Source: Bacteroides sp. GM023 (GTDB taxonomy: Bacteria > Bacteroidota > Bacteroidia > Bacteroidales > Bacteroidaceae). Taken from it: a stretch of DNA of 64,000 nucleotides. Below are positions 7,390-16,962 of the stretch, in pieces. Position 1 is the first letter of the stretch. Each line of letters opens with the position of its first letter. The position numbers and the translations under genes were made by a program. The notes under the pieces were generated by a model. The model was not told the DNA's origin. It made no database searches and saw only the letters and a program-made list of their open reading frames with translations. Location of the stretch: NCBI RefSeq assembly GCF_014750685.1, contig NZ_JAAXGE010000002.1:1-64000 (forward strand), read 5' to 3'.

Positions 7390-9282
7390 TTAATTCCAGA
7401 AAGGTGCCTGAACAAGGTTAGGATTCTTATTTATCTCTTGGAAATATACCGGCATCCAATACATCGCTCTTTTCCATACACGTGTCTGAAATACAGTTCT
7501 CTTATAAAACTCATTACTGTTCGTCCCACCATAATTCATACCAAAGTCATCTCCACACATTTCAGGAAGGCTCTCTACGATTCTCCACCGACGAATATCC
7601 GACCAGCGTGATCCTTCACAGCAAAGTTCAACACGACGTTCCATGCGGACTATATCACGCACTGCCAACTGATTATCATCTACATGGATGTACTTAGCAT
7701 CATCCGCCGACACGACATTCAATGTATATTGTCGGACGCCTGCACGTTCACGTACTTTATTCACATATTTCAACGCCTCCTCACGGGATGCCTTATCGTC
7801 ATAAGCCTCATTGATTGCTTCTGCATAATCCAGATAGGAAGCCGACAAACGATACAGGAACATCTGGCGCCATTTGTAACTGCCATTCTTCGGGTTATCC
7901 TGAGGATACACTTTTTTACGAACCAAATAACCATTCTGAGGTGCGTCATGCGTATAGTCATTATCTTTCTGGTTCTTAAAGAACTCAAACTTACGATTAG
8001 CCAAAGCATACCAGGAACCATTATAACTTACTGTTGTATAGAAGCGCGGCTCACGATTACAATACATATTATAAGTTCCCGCATCAGTCACATCTCCTTT
8101 CTGTCCTGTTCCACCAGCCCATTCAGTAACCCTAGTCTCTTTTTCTGTAGAAAATCCTTCTTCTACATATTTCGCATTGCTATCTTTTATCGGAAGTCCG
8201 TTCTTCATAAAGAAAGCATCCACTAGTCCCTGATATACACCCAGACCATTTCCGCCACCATATTCTTTAGTCACAGCTTTATTAGTATAGAACTGGTAGC
8301 TTTGATAAGCGTCTTGCTTCGTATAAGGGAACAAGATCTCTTTATTTCCGTCCTGAAACTTGGTAAACCAAACATTCTCAAGTGAAGTGAAAGGGTCGAT
8401 TTCTCCTTCGGCATTATATTCTACATACAAACGGTAGCCAGCCTGTTCTGCTTCATCAAGCAGTAATTTGCATGCTTCAGCAGCTTTTACCCATTTCATT
8501 TGGCTGTAAGTAGAATTGAATAATTCTTCTCCTTCCCTATTTTTATGTCCGATGTACCACTCGTTACCATTTACCAATGGGCTGGCAGCAAACAACAGCA
8601 TTTTTGCACGAATGGTGAGACACATTACAGAAGTAATACGACCATATTTCTCTACGCTTTGCCATACAGCAGGCAATTGTTTGGATGCTTCCAGCATTTC
8701 ATTATCCAAATGGCTGACAATCTCATCGAATGGTCTTTGTCCCACCATCAATTCAGAAAGTGTAAAGTCTGTGGGGGCAATGTAATTCGGTCTGAAAGGT
8801 ATCGGCCCATAAGTCTCCAGTAATTGCCACCAATAGTATGCGGCGAGAAAACGTGCTTCCGCCTTCATATAATCCACTTCTCTCTGAGGCAGGTCTGCAT
8901 CGGGCAATGCATGTACGCGCTCAATGAAGATGTAAGCCTGACGTATTTTACGTGGAAGGCCATCCCAAAAATTTCCCGCCCATTGTGTATTGGGAGTCCA
9001 TCCCCCGAGGATTTTAGTTATATTAGGCCAGTCCCACTGTTGCCAGCGTGCAGAAGCGGTCAAGTCATCTGCAAAGACTTCCCATCCATACGTGTTCAGC
9101 CAGTCATTTCCCGGATTGGGGATACGGCTGTATACATTCGCCAACCAGGATTCTACCTTTGTCTTGTTTTCAAAGACCATATCAATATCAATCTCCGTAT
9201 CCGGTTCTTTGTCAAGATACGTACAGGAACCCAACGATACGATGCCTATCAAACCGGCAATTATATATTTTCTTAAATTCAT
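7390..9282 (-). CDS. SusD/RagB-family surface glycan-binding lipoprotein
   Basis: This 630-residue SusD homologue caps the SusC channel and captures the glycan at the cell surface. It has a lipoprotein signal ending SLGSC followed by TYLDKEPD, the usual SusD start. The TPR-like N-terminal part includes AEARFLAAYYWWQL. The C-terminal RagB half holds VNKVRERAGV and ERRVELCCEGSRWSDIRRW, the near-universal end motif. It is translated directly after susC, with about 18 bp between the SusC stop and the ATG at 9282; an in-frame ATG at 9291 is also possible. Confidence 0.92.
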   Translation of the reverse strand: MNLRKYIIAGLIGIVSLGSCTYLDKEPDTEIDIDMVFENKTKVESWLANVYSRIPNPGNDWLNTYGWEVFADDLTASARWQQWDWPNITKILGGWTPNTQWAGNFWDGLPRKIRQAYIFIERVHALPDADLPQREVDYMKAEARFLAAYYWWQLLETYGPIPFRPNYIAPTDFTLSELMVGQRPFDEIVSHLDNEMLEASKQLPAVWQSVEKYGRITSVMCLTIRAKMLLFAASPLVNGNEWYIGHKNREGEELFNSTYSQMKWVKAAEACKLLLDEAEQAGYRLYVEYNAEGEIDPFTSLENVWFTKFQDGNKEILFPYTKQDAYQSYQFYTNKAVTKEYGGGNGLGVYQGLVDAFFMKNGLPIKDSNAKYVEEGFSTEKETRVTEWAGGTGQKGDVTDAGTYNMYCNREPRFYTTVSYNGSWYALANRKFEFFKNQKDNDYTHDAPQNGYLVRKKVYPQDNPKNGSYKWRQMFLYRLSASYLDYAEAINEAYDDKASREEALKYVNKVRERAGVRQYTLNVVSADDAKYIHVDDNQLAVRDIVRMERRVELCCEGSRWSDIRRWRIVESLPEMCGDDFGMNYGGTNSNEFYKRTVFQTRVWKRAMYWMPVYFQEINKNPNLVQAPFWN

Positions 9283-9300
9283 GATCGTCATTATTTAATA

Positions 9301-12300
9301 TTAGAAATTCAGGTCAACTCCAAACATAACGGAACGCATAGCCGGATAACGCAAGCCGGTATCCGTGTTCAATTCCGGATCCCAAAGTTTGAACGGGGAG
9401 AAACAGAACAGGTTATTGCCGCTCACATAAAAACGAATTGATTTGGAATGTATCTTTTCAGTAACTGATTTCGGCAAAGTATATCCCAACTCCAACGTTT
9501 TCAGGCGTAAGAAGCGCATGTTCTTTTTCCACCATGTAGAACTACGGTAGTTCTGGCGGTTAGGTTGTTCCGACAATCTAGGCCAAAATACATCCTGAGA
9601 AGGATCTTCTTCTGTCCACCGGTCATTATAGTTGGAATAAACATTTCCTTGCAATGTTTGTCCGCTACCCGGAATAAAGTAAGTAGTGTTACCGATTACA
9701 CGATACGTATCACCGGTTCCCTGAAAGAAGAAATTCAAATCCCAGTTCTTATAGTTCACATTACCTCCGAAGCCATAAACGATACGTGGGTCTACCGTCC
9801 CACCAATAAAGCCTTCGTCCTCATCGGTAATGAAACCATCACCATTCATATCTACATATTTAATATCACCCGGACGAACTTTGGAAGCCCCCACATCTTG
9901 TGTCGGTATGCCGAACTTCAAGTTGCCATCCGCATCGAAGTCGTCTGCTGTGAACAGTCTTTCTGCTTGCAATCCTTGCAAAGTATTTAGCGAACGTCCC
10001 GTCAATCCTTTATATGTACCTTTTACAGATTCCGGTTCGTCAAACTCGTCCACCCGGTTGATAGCATAAGTAAAGTTGGAACGGAAACCTATAAACCAGT
10101 CCTTATTGATTTGTTTATTATAATTTAAAGAGAATTCCACACCACGGTTAGTTACTTCACCAAAATTCGCCCATGGATTTGTCAGGAACCCGGTTTGTGA
10201 CGGAATAATTGCACGTTGCATAAAAATGTTTGTACGTTTCTCCCTAAACACATCCACCTGCAACTCCAGTTCATTCCATAACCCCAACTCCACTCCGAGA
10301 TTCATTTTCAGGGCTGTTTCCCAAGTAAGGTTTTCCACTCCTACTTCCCCTTCAGAGATACCCTTACGTTCAATCTGTCCTGTATCACCCCAATTGTATT
10401 TATCGGTATCCGTATTCAGTGTAGTCATATAAGCAAAACGACGTCCGCCAATGTCATCATTTCCTACTTTTCCTATAGAACCCCTCAACTTCAATTTACT
10501 CAAAGTGTTTCTGAACTTGTCCATAAAAGGCTCTTCGGATATAAGCCAACCGACTGCAAAAGAGGGGAAAAATCCAAAACGCTTTCCTTTGGCAAAATTC
10601 TCCGAACCGTTATAACCAAAGTTGAATTCCGTCACATAGCGGCTATCGAATGTATAAGAAAGGCGACCGGCAATACCTTGTTTCCTATAAGGTTGCACAC
10701 TACCATTATCAAAACTTTGCTGATTGTATAAGAACAATGCATCGATGTCACTTTTTCCGAAGGAACGGGCATAGGTGAGTGTTCCTTCAAAGTACACTCT
10801 CGAGTTTCCATATTCACCTTTATTACCATGTCCCAAAGATTCGTCTCCGTACTTCAATACCGAATGAATCAGATTTCCTTCTACATCACGGCCAGTAGCA
10901 ATAGTATGGTAAGTCGCGTCTTTTCCCCTGGTTATCGAACTTTGGTTCCAGCGGTCGAACGAGAATGTCACTTTTGCTTTCAGCCCCGGAGTTATCATTT
11001 TCAGGTTCTGCTCAACAGCAAACAAAGATTGAATCTGTGAAGCTGTAACCACATCATATCCACGTTGCGTCACTGCTGCCCAAGGATTCACACCGTTAAT
11101 AGCCATAATAGGAATTGTTCCGTCAGAATAACGGGCGGGATGCACAAAAGGAGAAGTTATAAACGCCCTATCAAAAGCATCATCCGTACTAAAAGCTTGT
11201 TTACGGTGTGTTTGCAGGAAACCTCCGACATTCAAACGCAGCACTGTTGTCTTTGTCACATCCAAGTCAACGTTTGCACGCATATTGTAACGAGTTAACT
11301 TCGTTCCCGTATCGTAAGGCAAGGACTTATCTGTTTCCATGATCCCTTTCTCACCAAAGTAAGAGCCAACCAATGAATAACGCAGGAAATCGGAACCACC
11401 CGATACTGTCAGGTTTGCACGAGTAGAATAGGCATAATCTTTGGTTATTTCATCCAGCCAGTTCACATCCGGATACAAATCCCTATCATAACCATACCGC
11501 GTCCTGTCAATCTGTTGTTGGCTAAAAGGCATACGTGACTTGTCTTCTGTTATTGCATTTATCAAAGCCATATGATCAGCCGCACCAATAAATTCAGGAA
11601 GTTTTGTAGGTTCTGCAATAGAATGTTCTACCCGGAGATTCACCGAAGGAGCACCTATCTTACCACGTTTTGTATTAATAACGATGACACCATTCGCACC
11701 ACGCACACCATACATTGCACTTGCCGAAGCATCTTTTAATACAGAGAACGATTCTATTTCCGCAGGGTCGATATGATTCAAATCACGTTCGATCCCATCA
11801 ACCAATACGAGTGGTGACTGTCCCCCTGAAAAAGAGGCAATACCACGAATCCAAAAATTAGAAGAATCGTATCCGGGTTCACCTGAACGCTGTACTGCTA
11901 TCACTCCGGCAATTTGTCCTGCCAAATTATTAGTAACAGAACGAGTAGAACCCACTTGTAATTTCTTAGGCTGCAAGGTTTCGATAGATCCGATAACCGA
12001 CATCTTTTTCTGACTGCCGTAGCCAGTAATCACTACTTCATCCAGTGCTTCAATATCTTCTTCAAGAATCACATCAAAATTAATCTTGCTTCCAACCTTT
12101 AACTGTTGAGTCTTGAATCCAATATACGAAATCTCTATTACAGAATTCTTTCCGGGTACATCCAAATAAAAATGCCCGTCCATATCCGTAATCACTCCAG
12201 TTCCTGTCTGTTCCAGCACACGTACGTTCACGCCAGGAAGAGGATTCTTATCCTTATCGGTTATCGTACCACTGATACGAATACCTTTCGCTTGCTCCAA

Positions 12301-12405
12301 CATATTCGTCTTACCATACATAGAAGAATGCACAGGTAAAGCGGAGCTAGCGCTTGTTCCATAATACAATAACAAGCCAACAAACAATGTTTTCTTTAAA
12401 TCCAT
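9301..12405 (-). CDS. SusC-family TonB-dependent transporter (no STN domain)
   Basis: This 1034-residue outer-membrane beta-barrel imports oligosaccharides using TonB energy. After the signal come a CarboxypepD_reg-like domain (ISGTITDKDKNPLPG), the TonB-box region (DEVVITGYG), the plug (SVLKDASASAMYGVRGANG) and a 22-strand-type barrel ending in Phe (FGVDLNF). It lacks the STN signalling domain found in the second SusC of this window, which fits regulation by the HTCS rather than by an ECF/FecR pair. It is the first gene of the operon and follows a good -7 box at 12460-12467. Confidence 0.93.
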   Translation of the reverse strand: MDLKKTLFVGLLLYYGTSASSALPVHSSMYGKTNMLEQAKGIRISGTITDKDKNPLPGVNVRVLEQTGTGVITDMDGHFYLDVPGKNSVIEISYIGFKTQQLKVGSKINFDVILEEDIEALDEVVITGYGSQKKMSVIGSIETLQPKKLQVGSTRSVTNNLAGQIAGVIAVQRSGEPGYDSSNFWIRGIASFSGGQSPLVLVDGIERDLNHIDPAEIESFSVLKDASASAMYGVRGANGVIVINTKRGKIGAPSVNLRVEHSIAEPTKLPEFIGAADHMALINAITEDKSRMPFSQQQIDRTRYGYDRDLYPDVNWLDEITKDYAYSTRANLTVSGGSDFLRYSLVGSYFGEKGIMETDKSLPYDTGTKLTRYNMRANVDLDVTKTTVLRLNVGGFLQTHRKQAFSTDDAFDRAFITSPFVHPARYSDGTIPIMAINGVNPWAAVTQRGYDVVTASQIQSLFAVEQNLKMITPGLKAKVTFSFDRWNQSSITRGKDATYHTIATGRDVEGNLIHSVLKYGDESLGHGNKGEYGNSRVYFEGTLTYARSFGKSDIDALFLYNQQSFDNGSVQPYRKQGIAGRLSYTFDSRYVTEFNFGYNGSENFAKGKRFGFFPSFAVGWLISEEPFMDKFRNTLSKLKLRGSIGKVGNDDIGGRRFAYMTTLNTDTDKYNWGDTGQIERKGISEGEVGVENLTWETALKMNLGVELGLWNELELQVDVFREKRTNIFMQRAIIPSQTGFLTNPWANFGEVTNRGVEFSLNYNKQINKDWFIGFRSNFTYAINRVDEFDEPESVKGTYKGLTGRSLNTLQGLQAERLFTADDFDADGNLKFGIPTQDVGASKVRPGDIKYVDMNGDGFITDEDEGFIGGTVDPRIVYGFGGNVNYKNWDLNFFFQGTGDTYRVIGNTTYFIPGSGQTLQGNVYSNYNDRWTEEDPSQDVFWPRLSEQPNRQNYRSSTWWKKNMRFLRLKTLELGYTLPKSVTEKIHSKSIRFYVSGNNLFCFSPFKLWDPELNTDTGLRYPAMRSVMFGVDLNF

Positions 12406-12570
12406 AATATTAAATTTAAAAATCTCATAATAAATACTTTATCTCATATTGAGTGAGAGCAAAAGTAGGCAACCAATACAGAATGTAATAAAACAGATAG
12501 ACCAATAATTAAAAAAAATCGTTCAAAATTAAATTAAAATATAATTGGAATATCTTCTGACCTATTTCTG
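12406..12570. other. intergenic stretch with the susC promoter
   Basis: This AT-rich 165 bp separates susC from the unknown-family gene at 12571. Besides the -7 box at 12460-12467 I see no gene, and no clear terminator for the upstream transcript. Confidence 0.6.
12460..12467 (-). promoter_or_regulatory. promoter -7 box (TACTTTTG) of the susC operon
   Basis: The reverse complement TACTTTTG matches TAnnTTTG and lies 55 bp upstream of the susC start, giving a leader of about 48 nt. This is the probable target of the PUL's HTCS regulator. No separate operator was recognised. Confidence 0.5.
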
Positions 12571-14601
12571 TCATTTTAAGAAATGTTCCGCACGTCCCGG
12601 AGTCAATAACTCCCACAAAGAAGCGACTGTCCATCCCGGTGCGAAGATATCGTTATAATACCCTTTCCCGTTTTTGCCGTAATCCCAACCTGTATGCTGA
12701 ACAACTTCCGGATAGTAACCAGCTTTAGCTATTCCACACATATGTCCCTCATGAGGTAGCAACTGGCGCATAGAAGTAGAAATAACTTCTGCAAAACGGG
12801 TAAAACGCGGTTCTTTATATTCTTCTGACAACCATTGCAACACGGAAGCAAACTCAAAAACGAACACATCAATATGATTATTTTCTACGGAGACATTACC
12901 CCACCCACGGGTTTTCAGACCTATATCACCCAGCATTTGTCCTTGAGCGAAAGGAACATCCCATACGTAGTACCATGACAATGCAAAATAAGCAGCTTTT
13001 TTTGTCAAGTCAGCGTAATGACGGTGTTCATCCCCCTTTGTTATTAACGAAAGATAGTAAGTAGCCGTAGCTGCATAAAGAGAAGCCTCTTTATCTTCAC
13101 AATTAGCATCGAGAGTAGATGAAAAATAATCAGCTTTAGAAATCAATACTTTCTCCAAATAATCCGCCGTTTGTTTAGCACTGGCTAAATAACGTTTATC
13201 TTTAAAATACTTATATCCCATCACTAAAGGCAATGTAGCCGAAGGTGTACTCCCCCCACTATTATCAACGACTTTAAAATCATCGTAAAATTTACGAGGA
13301 AAGCTACCGTCAGGGTGTTGCAACTGCAAAAGCATATCCAGCATATTTCTCATCTTTTGTTCCCATTCAGGGTGGCGGCGTCCGTTTTCTTTTTCATAAG
13401 CGAGGAAATGCAACATTGCATATATTCCTTCTGACTGACGGCGGATGCTATGAACAGGATCTTCATATTCTTTATCAAAATCAACTGATTCTTTAAAGAA
13501 GCCGGCCTGAGTAAAACCATTCTTGAGATAACTATCGAATACTTTCATACTATTCTCCTTCAGTTCTTCCCTGCCGCATTGGCAGCCATACTCCCAGGCA
13601 TTGAATGCGTTAAGAAGTACACGTCCGATAAAGCCGATTTCTGCTTGACCGTTACTCTGACAATCAGCTGTACGCAGGTGAATGCCGGAATTAAAGGTTA
13701 ATGAATGACCGGTCACCAAGCTGCTCACAAAGAAACGGCTCAGTACTTCTTTCATATCTGCAATAGAATAAGAGGTTTCAACCGGTACCGGAGCATACGT
13801 ATCATAGCTATATTCCCATGCATGACAAATAAAATCAGAATAATCATCCGCCTTATTTTCCTGGATTTCCCATGTCAATAGAATCGTTTCTCCTTTTTTC
13901 AGGGATTGAAAAGCTTCTACAGCCGGAGCCAATGTTAATTTGCGGATATAACTTTTAGGAGCTTCACGATAAGGAAAGCCAAATGAAAGCGCAGCCGTTC
14001 CGTTCAAGTTTTCGAATCCTGTAAATCCGATAGAAGTCTTACCGGAAAGAATAATTTCACCTTCCCTGTGAGTAGACAAAGCTTCACCCACAAATTGGTC
14101 TATACGGCTCACTGTTACAAAACTCTTTTCCTTTTCCGAATAAATACCCGTAAGAGGAGCACTTAACCTGTCTTCGCGTACCAACCAACTGTCCGAAGTG
14201 TGAAATGAAGGTGCTTCCTTAGGAGAACGAAGGTTCCGACGATACCAAAAACCCGGCATATAGAATTGGCAATCATCATGACGAAAGCCTGTCAACATCT
14301 GCTGGCTAAAATTAAAGTAAATATCCTCTAAGGCAGTCAGAGTGACGTTTATGCGTAATTTACCATCCATATCCTCTGTTTTCTGAGTTATAGTCATCGG
14401 GATGCTTTCAGAAGCTTCCAATAAATAGGATGAAGGGTCATTCTTCCACTGCCGCAATTCCAATGAATATTTCTCCGCCTCATTCCCCGGAACTTTTAAA
14501 GAAATAGATGCAGAAATATTCTCCGGAATATAATTGACGGCTTCAGCAACGTCAACATACAATGCAATAAGCACTCCGCAAAACAAACATTTTAAATTCA
14601 T
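12571..14601 (-). CDS. secreted PUL protein of unknown family, probable (alpha/alpha)-barrel glycosidase
   Basis: This 676-residue protein has a short signal peptide (about residues 1-21). The first 250 residues are beta-rich, with WYRRNLRSP and SWLVREDRLSAP. The remaining ~400 residues show the helix pairs and aromatic patches of six-hairpin glycosidases and lyases, for example LLQLQHPDGSFPRKFYDDF, GWGNVSVENNHIDVFVFEFAS and HTGWDYGKNGKGYYND. I cannot match it to a named GH or PL family. It has its own promoter box (14672-14679) and lies within the PUL, so a role in cutting the target glycan is likely but inferred. It could be a new family or a diverged member of a known one. Confidence 0.55.
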   Translation of the reverse strand: MNLKCLFCGVLIALYVDVAEAVNYIPENISASISLKVPGNEAEKYSLELRQWKNDPSSYLLEASESIPMTITQKTEDMDGKLRINVTLTALEDIYFNFSQQMLTGFRHDDCQFYMPGFWYRRNLRSPKEAPSFHTSDSWLVREDRLSAPLTGIYSEKEKSFVTVSRIDQFVGEALSTHREGEIILSGKTSIGFTGFENLNGTAALSFGFPYREAPKSYIRKLTLAPAVEAFQSLKKGETILLTWEIQENKADDYSDFICHAWEYSYDTYAPVPVETSYSIADMKEVLSRFFVSSLVTGHSLTFNSGIHLRTADCQSNGQAEIGFIGRVLLNAFNAWEYGCQCGREELKENSMKVFDSYLKNGFTQAGFFKESVDFDKEYEDPVHSIRRQSEGIYAMLHFLAYEKENGRRHPEWEQKMRNMLDMLLQLQHPDGSFPRKFYDDFKVVDNSGGSTPSATLPLVMGYKYFKDKRYLASAKQTADYLEKVLISKADYFSSTLDANCEDKEASLYAATATYYLSLITKGDEHRHYADLTKKAAYFALSWYYVWDVPFAQGQMLGDIGLKTRGWGNVSVENNHIDVFVFEFASVLQWLSEEYKEPRFTRFAEVISTSMRQLLPHEGHMCGIAKAGYYPEVVQHTGWDYGKNGKGYYNDIFAPGWTVASLWELLTPGRAEHFLK

Positions 14602-14671
14602 GTAAAAACCTAATTATATGAATCAGTAGTAAAAGATACTGGTTCTGTGTTAATACTAATTATGACTGTAG

Positions 14672-14679
14672 CAAAAGTA
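14672..14679 (-). promoter_or_regulatory. promoter -7 box (TACTTTTG) of the unknown-family PUL gene
   Basis: The reverse complement TACTTTTG is identical to the susC box. It lies 71 bp upstream of the start at 14601. The match suggests this gene is a separate transcript co-regulated with the susC operon. Confidence 0.45.
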
Positions 14680-14786
14680 GGGATTTGCATAAACTTCGGA
14701 TATTAAAAATTGACCAATAAATGAAAGTTCAGTCGCAATCGGAGTAAAAAGCAGGTAAATATCAGTGGATAATATATTCTTTAGTA

Positions 14787-14870
14787 GATATATAGATGCG
14801 GCGTAATGGATATATATAGCTACTGTGATGCATATACATACCCACCACGGCAGGTATATATACACCATTC
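14787..14870. repeat. degenerate tandem repeat, 22-23 bp units
   Basis: Units start at 14787 (22 bp), 14809 (22 bp), 14831 (23 bp) and 14854. Each opens with a (g/c)atata-type core; the first begins GATATATAGATGC. That 13-base core also occurs in the 22-bp array at 36298-36451, so the two loci belong to one repeat type. Confidence 0.6.
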
Positions 14871-14884
14871 AAAACTCAATAAGG

Positions 14885-16897
14885 TTATTTTTGTATTCTG
14901 CTATAGGTCTTTTTGTCCTTTCCTACTCCCGTTATCGTTAACTTCTTCCAATGTTTCGGAAGTTTAGATGATAATTGTTTGATGCCGTTATCCGTAATTT
15001 CCAGGCCACAAAAACCATTAATTACAGTTTGCAGAAGTCCACCTGCACCAGTTACAAAATAAGGATTCGTTCCTCCAGCACCTTCGGAAATAACACCAAA
15101 CGGCGGTAACTGGTTAGGACGGTAACTTTGCACAAACAATTCATAAGCTTTTTCACTCTCACCCAGACGTGCATATTGCAAAGCCAACACAGAAAAAGAC
15201 ATTGCCGGTCCAGTTTTATCTATTTTATCTTCATAATATTCCAAATCCTTACGGATCTCTTCCGGACGGGTAATCAGATTCAGCGGATACACCAATAAGT
15301 TAGCATCTGCCTGCTTGATAATTTGTCCATTATACCCTTCATATTCCATAGTTACCCCATCTTCAAATTTCGGGATTCGTAACTTTGATGCTATCTCCTT
15401 CCAGATTGCCGGAACCTTGACGCCACATATTGCAGCAGCTTTGGCAGCATCTTGCAATGTACGCATAGCGGCACCATTGGTAAATGCATTATCATCCACC
15501 CCTTCAGCATATTCATCGGCACACACCACATTACGAATCGAATAAGAACCATCCTTATTCTTCTCCACCCGACTTACCCAAAATTCTGCCGCCTTCTCCA
15601 TCAGAGGAAAACCTTCTTCGCGCAACCAACGTTTATCACCATTCATACAGTAGTAATTCCAGGCCGCGATAGCAATATCGGCAGTGATATGATGTTCAAA
15701 AGCTCCGGTCAATGCCCAAGTCGGACATGACTCTTCTCCCGCATCATCGCTTTCCCAAGGAAACATGGCTCCGTCATATCCATAACTCAACGCTCTCTGA
15801 CAAGCAGCTTCCAATCTGTCAGTACGGTAGTCCATCATTGTTCTTGCAATGCCCTGATTCATGAAAAGCATAGGCGGATACATCCAAAACTCAGTATCCC
15901 AAAAAATATGCCCGTTGTATCCCTGGGCAGAAAGCCCGAAAGGAGAGATACTCAACCGGCTTCCCTTACGGGCATTAGAATAAAGATTGTAAAAAGCAAA
16001 GCGTACGGCACGCTGTGCCTCGTCATCTCCTTCAATCATAATATCCCCTTCCCACAGCTCATTCCAAAGTTTCCGGTGTCCATTCATCAAACGGTTCAGA
16101 CCTTCTTTTGCGCCATAAATCACTTCACGGTCTGACTCATTGTATGGATCTATAAAATCACGTCCTGTACACACTGCGCCTAATAATGAAAAGGCAAACT
16201 TCTCTCCTTTCTTTATTGAAACAGAAATCCGGTTTGCTCCATTATATTGTTGCTGTACATTCGGATTTTTATCATAAATAAAAGCAGAAGAAGCCGACAC
16301 TTCCTGTTCGCGATATTTAGATAAAGCCCAAGTACGCACTATTTTCAGTTCGTTTCCATCCACATTCACACTTATCTGTTTCGATTCGGGGTTCTTATAT
16401 TCATCCGGCACATCAACAGCATTTGCTACTGACAGATACATATCTTCCAACGCTTTAACTTCTACACGGATTAACCCCGCATAGGGTAAATTTCTCAAAG
16501 CACAAATACTATAAGCAATGTTCGCTTTTCCACCATAAGTGAAACTGGTATTATGCGTGGCTTCCCTCATATCTATGCACTGTTTCCATTCAGAGACATT
16601 GTCACCATTCACCATCTGCCCATTAATTTGCATTTGCAGATTAAATGGGTTTATACCCCGCAACACACGGCTCACATCCTGTGGTCCAGCAGCATCAAAT
16701 ACATGATTCAACATGACATGATGAATAGAAAAAGGCTCTTTCCACGGCAGGATACCAATTCCACCGTTGGCAACTGCCGCCCCGTAATAAGTTCCTTGAT
16801 AATCAGTAGCCTGTATTTTCCATAAACTTTCCTGCCCGTTCGCCTTAATGGTTAGAACCGATACCAGACAAAAAAATACAATAAATAGATTCCTCAT
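14885..16897 (-). CDS. GH65-family glycosidase, secreted
   Basis: This 670-residue GH65 enzyme acts on alpha-glucosidic disaccharide ends. It has a signal peptide (residues 1-21), an N-terminal beta-sandwich and an (alpha/alpha)6 barrel. Signatures are GHIFWDTEFWMYPP (FWDTE at 332-336), ITADIAIAAWNYY, and the general-acid loop with E462 in CADEYAEGVDDNAFTN. Near the C-terminus SEGAGGTNPYFVTGAGGLLQ resembles GH65 hydrolases such as the kojibiose and glucosyl-galactosyl-hydroxylysine glucosidase group. The phosphate-binding His-Ser pattern of GH65 phosphorylases is not apparent. A periplasmic alpha-glucosidase is therefore likelier than a phosphorylase, which would be cytoplasmic. Linkage specificity cannot be read by eye. 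Confidence 0.82.
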   Translation of the reverse strand: MRNLFIVFFCLVSVLTIKANGQESLWKIQATDYQGTYYGAAVANGGIGILPWKEPFSIHHVMLNHVFDAAGPQDVSRVLRGINPFNLQMQINGQMVNGDNVSEWKQCIDMREATHNTSFTYGGKANIAYSICALRNLPYAGLIRVEVKALEDMYLSVANAVDVPDEYKNPESKQISVNVDGNELKIVRTWALSKYREQEVSASSAFIYDKNPNVQQQYNGANRISVSIKKGEKFAFSLLGAVCTGRDFIDPYNESDREVIYGAKEGLNRLMNGHRKLWNELWEGDIMIEGDDEAQRAVRFAFYNLYSNARKGSRLSISPFGLSAQGYNGHIFWDTEFWMYPPMLFMNQGIARTMMDYRTDRLEAACQRALSYGYDGAMFPWESDDAGEESCPTWALTGAFEHHITADIAIAAWNYYCMNGDKRWLREEGFPLMEKAAEFWVSRVEKNKDGSYSIRNVVCADEYAEGVDDNAFTNGAAMRTLQDAAKAAAICGVKVPAIWKEIASKLRIPKFEDGVTMEYEGYNGQIIKQADANLLVYPLNLITRPEEIRKDLEYYEDKIDKTGPAMSFSVLALQYARLGESEKAYELFVQSYRPNQLPPFGVISEGAGGTNPYFVTGAGGLLQTVINGFCGLEITDNGIKQLSSKLPKHWKKLTITGVGKDKKTYSRIQK

Positions 16898-16962
16898 ATG
16901 TTACTATGTTTAATTAGTGGACGACATTTCTTACAAAGTCGTTCATGCTTGATTGTTTTACC

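Larger units (their letters stand above)
14602..14884. other. intergenic stretch with promoter and 22-bp-phase repeat
   Basis: This 283-bp AT-rich gap holds the promoter box at 14672-14679 and a short tandem array at 14787-14870. No gene is supported. A 70-codon minus-strand frame at 14656-14868 is made of the repeat itself and lacks a ribosome site. Confidence 0.6.

Noticed and set aside
14656..14868. 70-codon minus-strand ORF
   Set aside because: Formed mostly by the TATATA tandem repeat and overlapping a promoter box.
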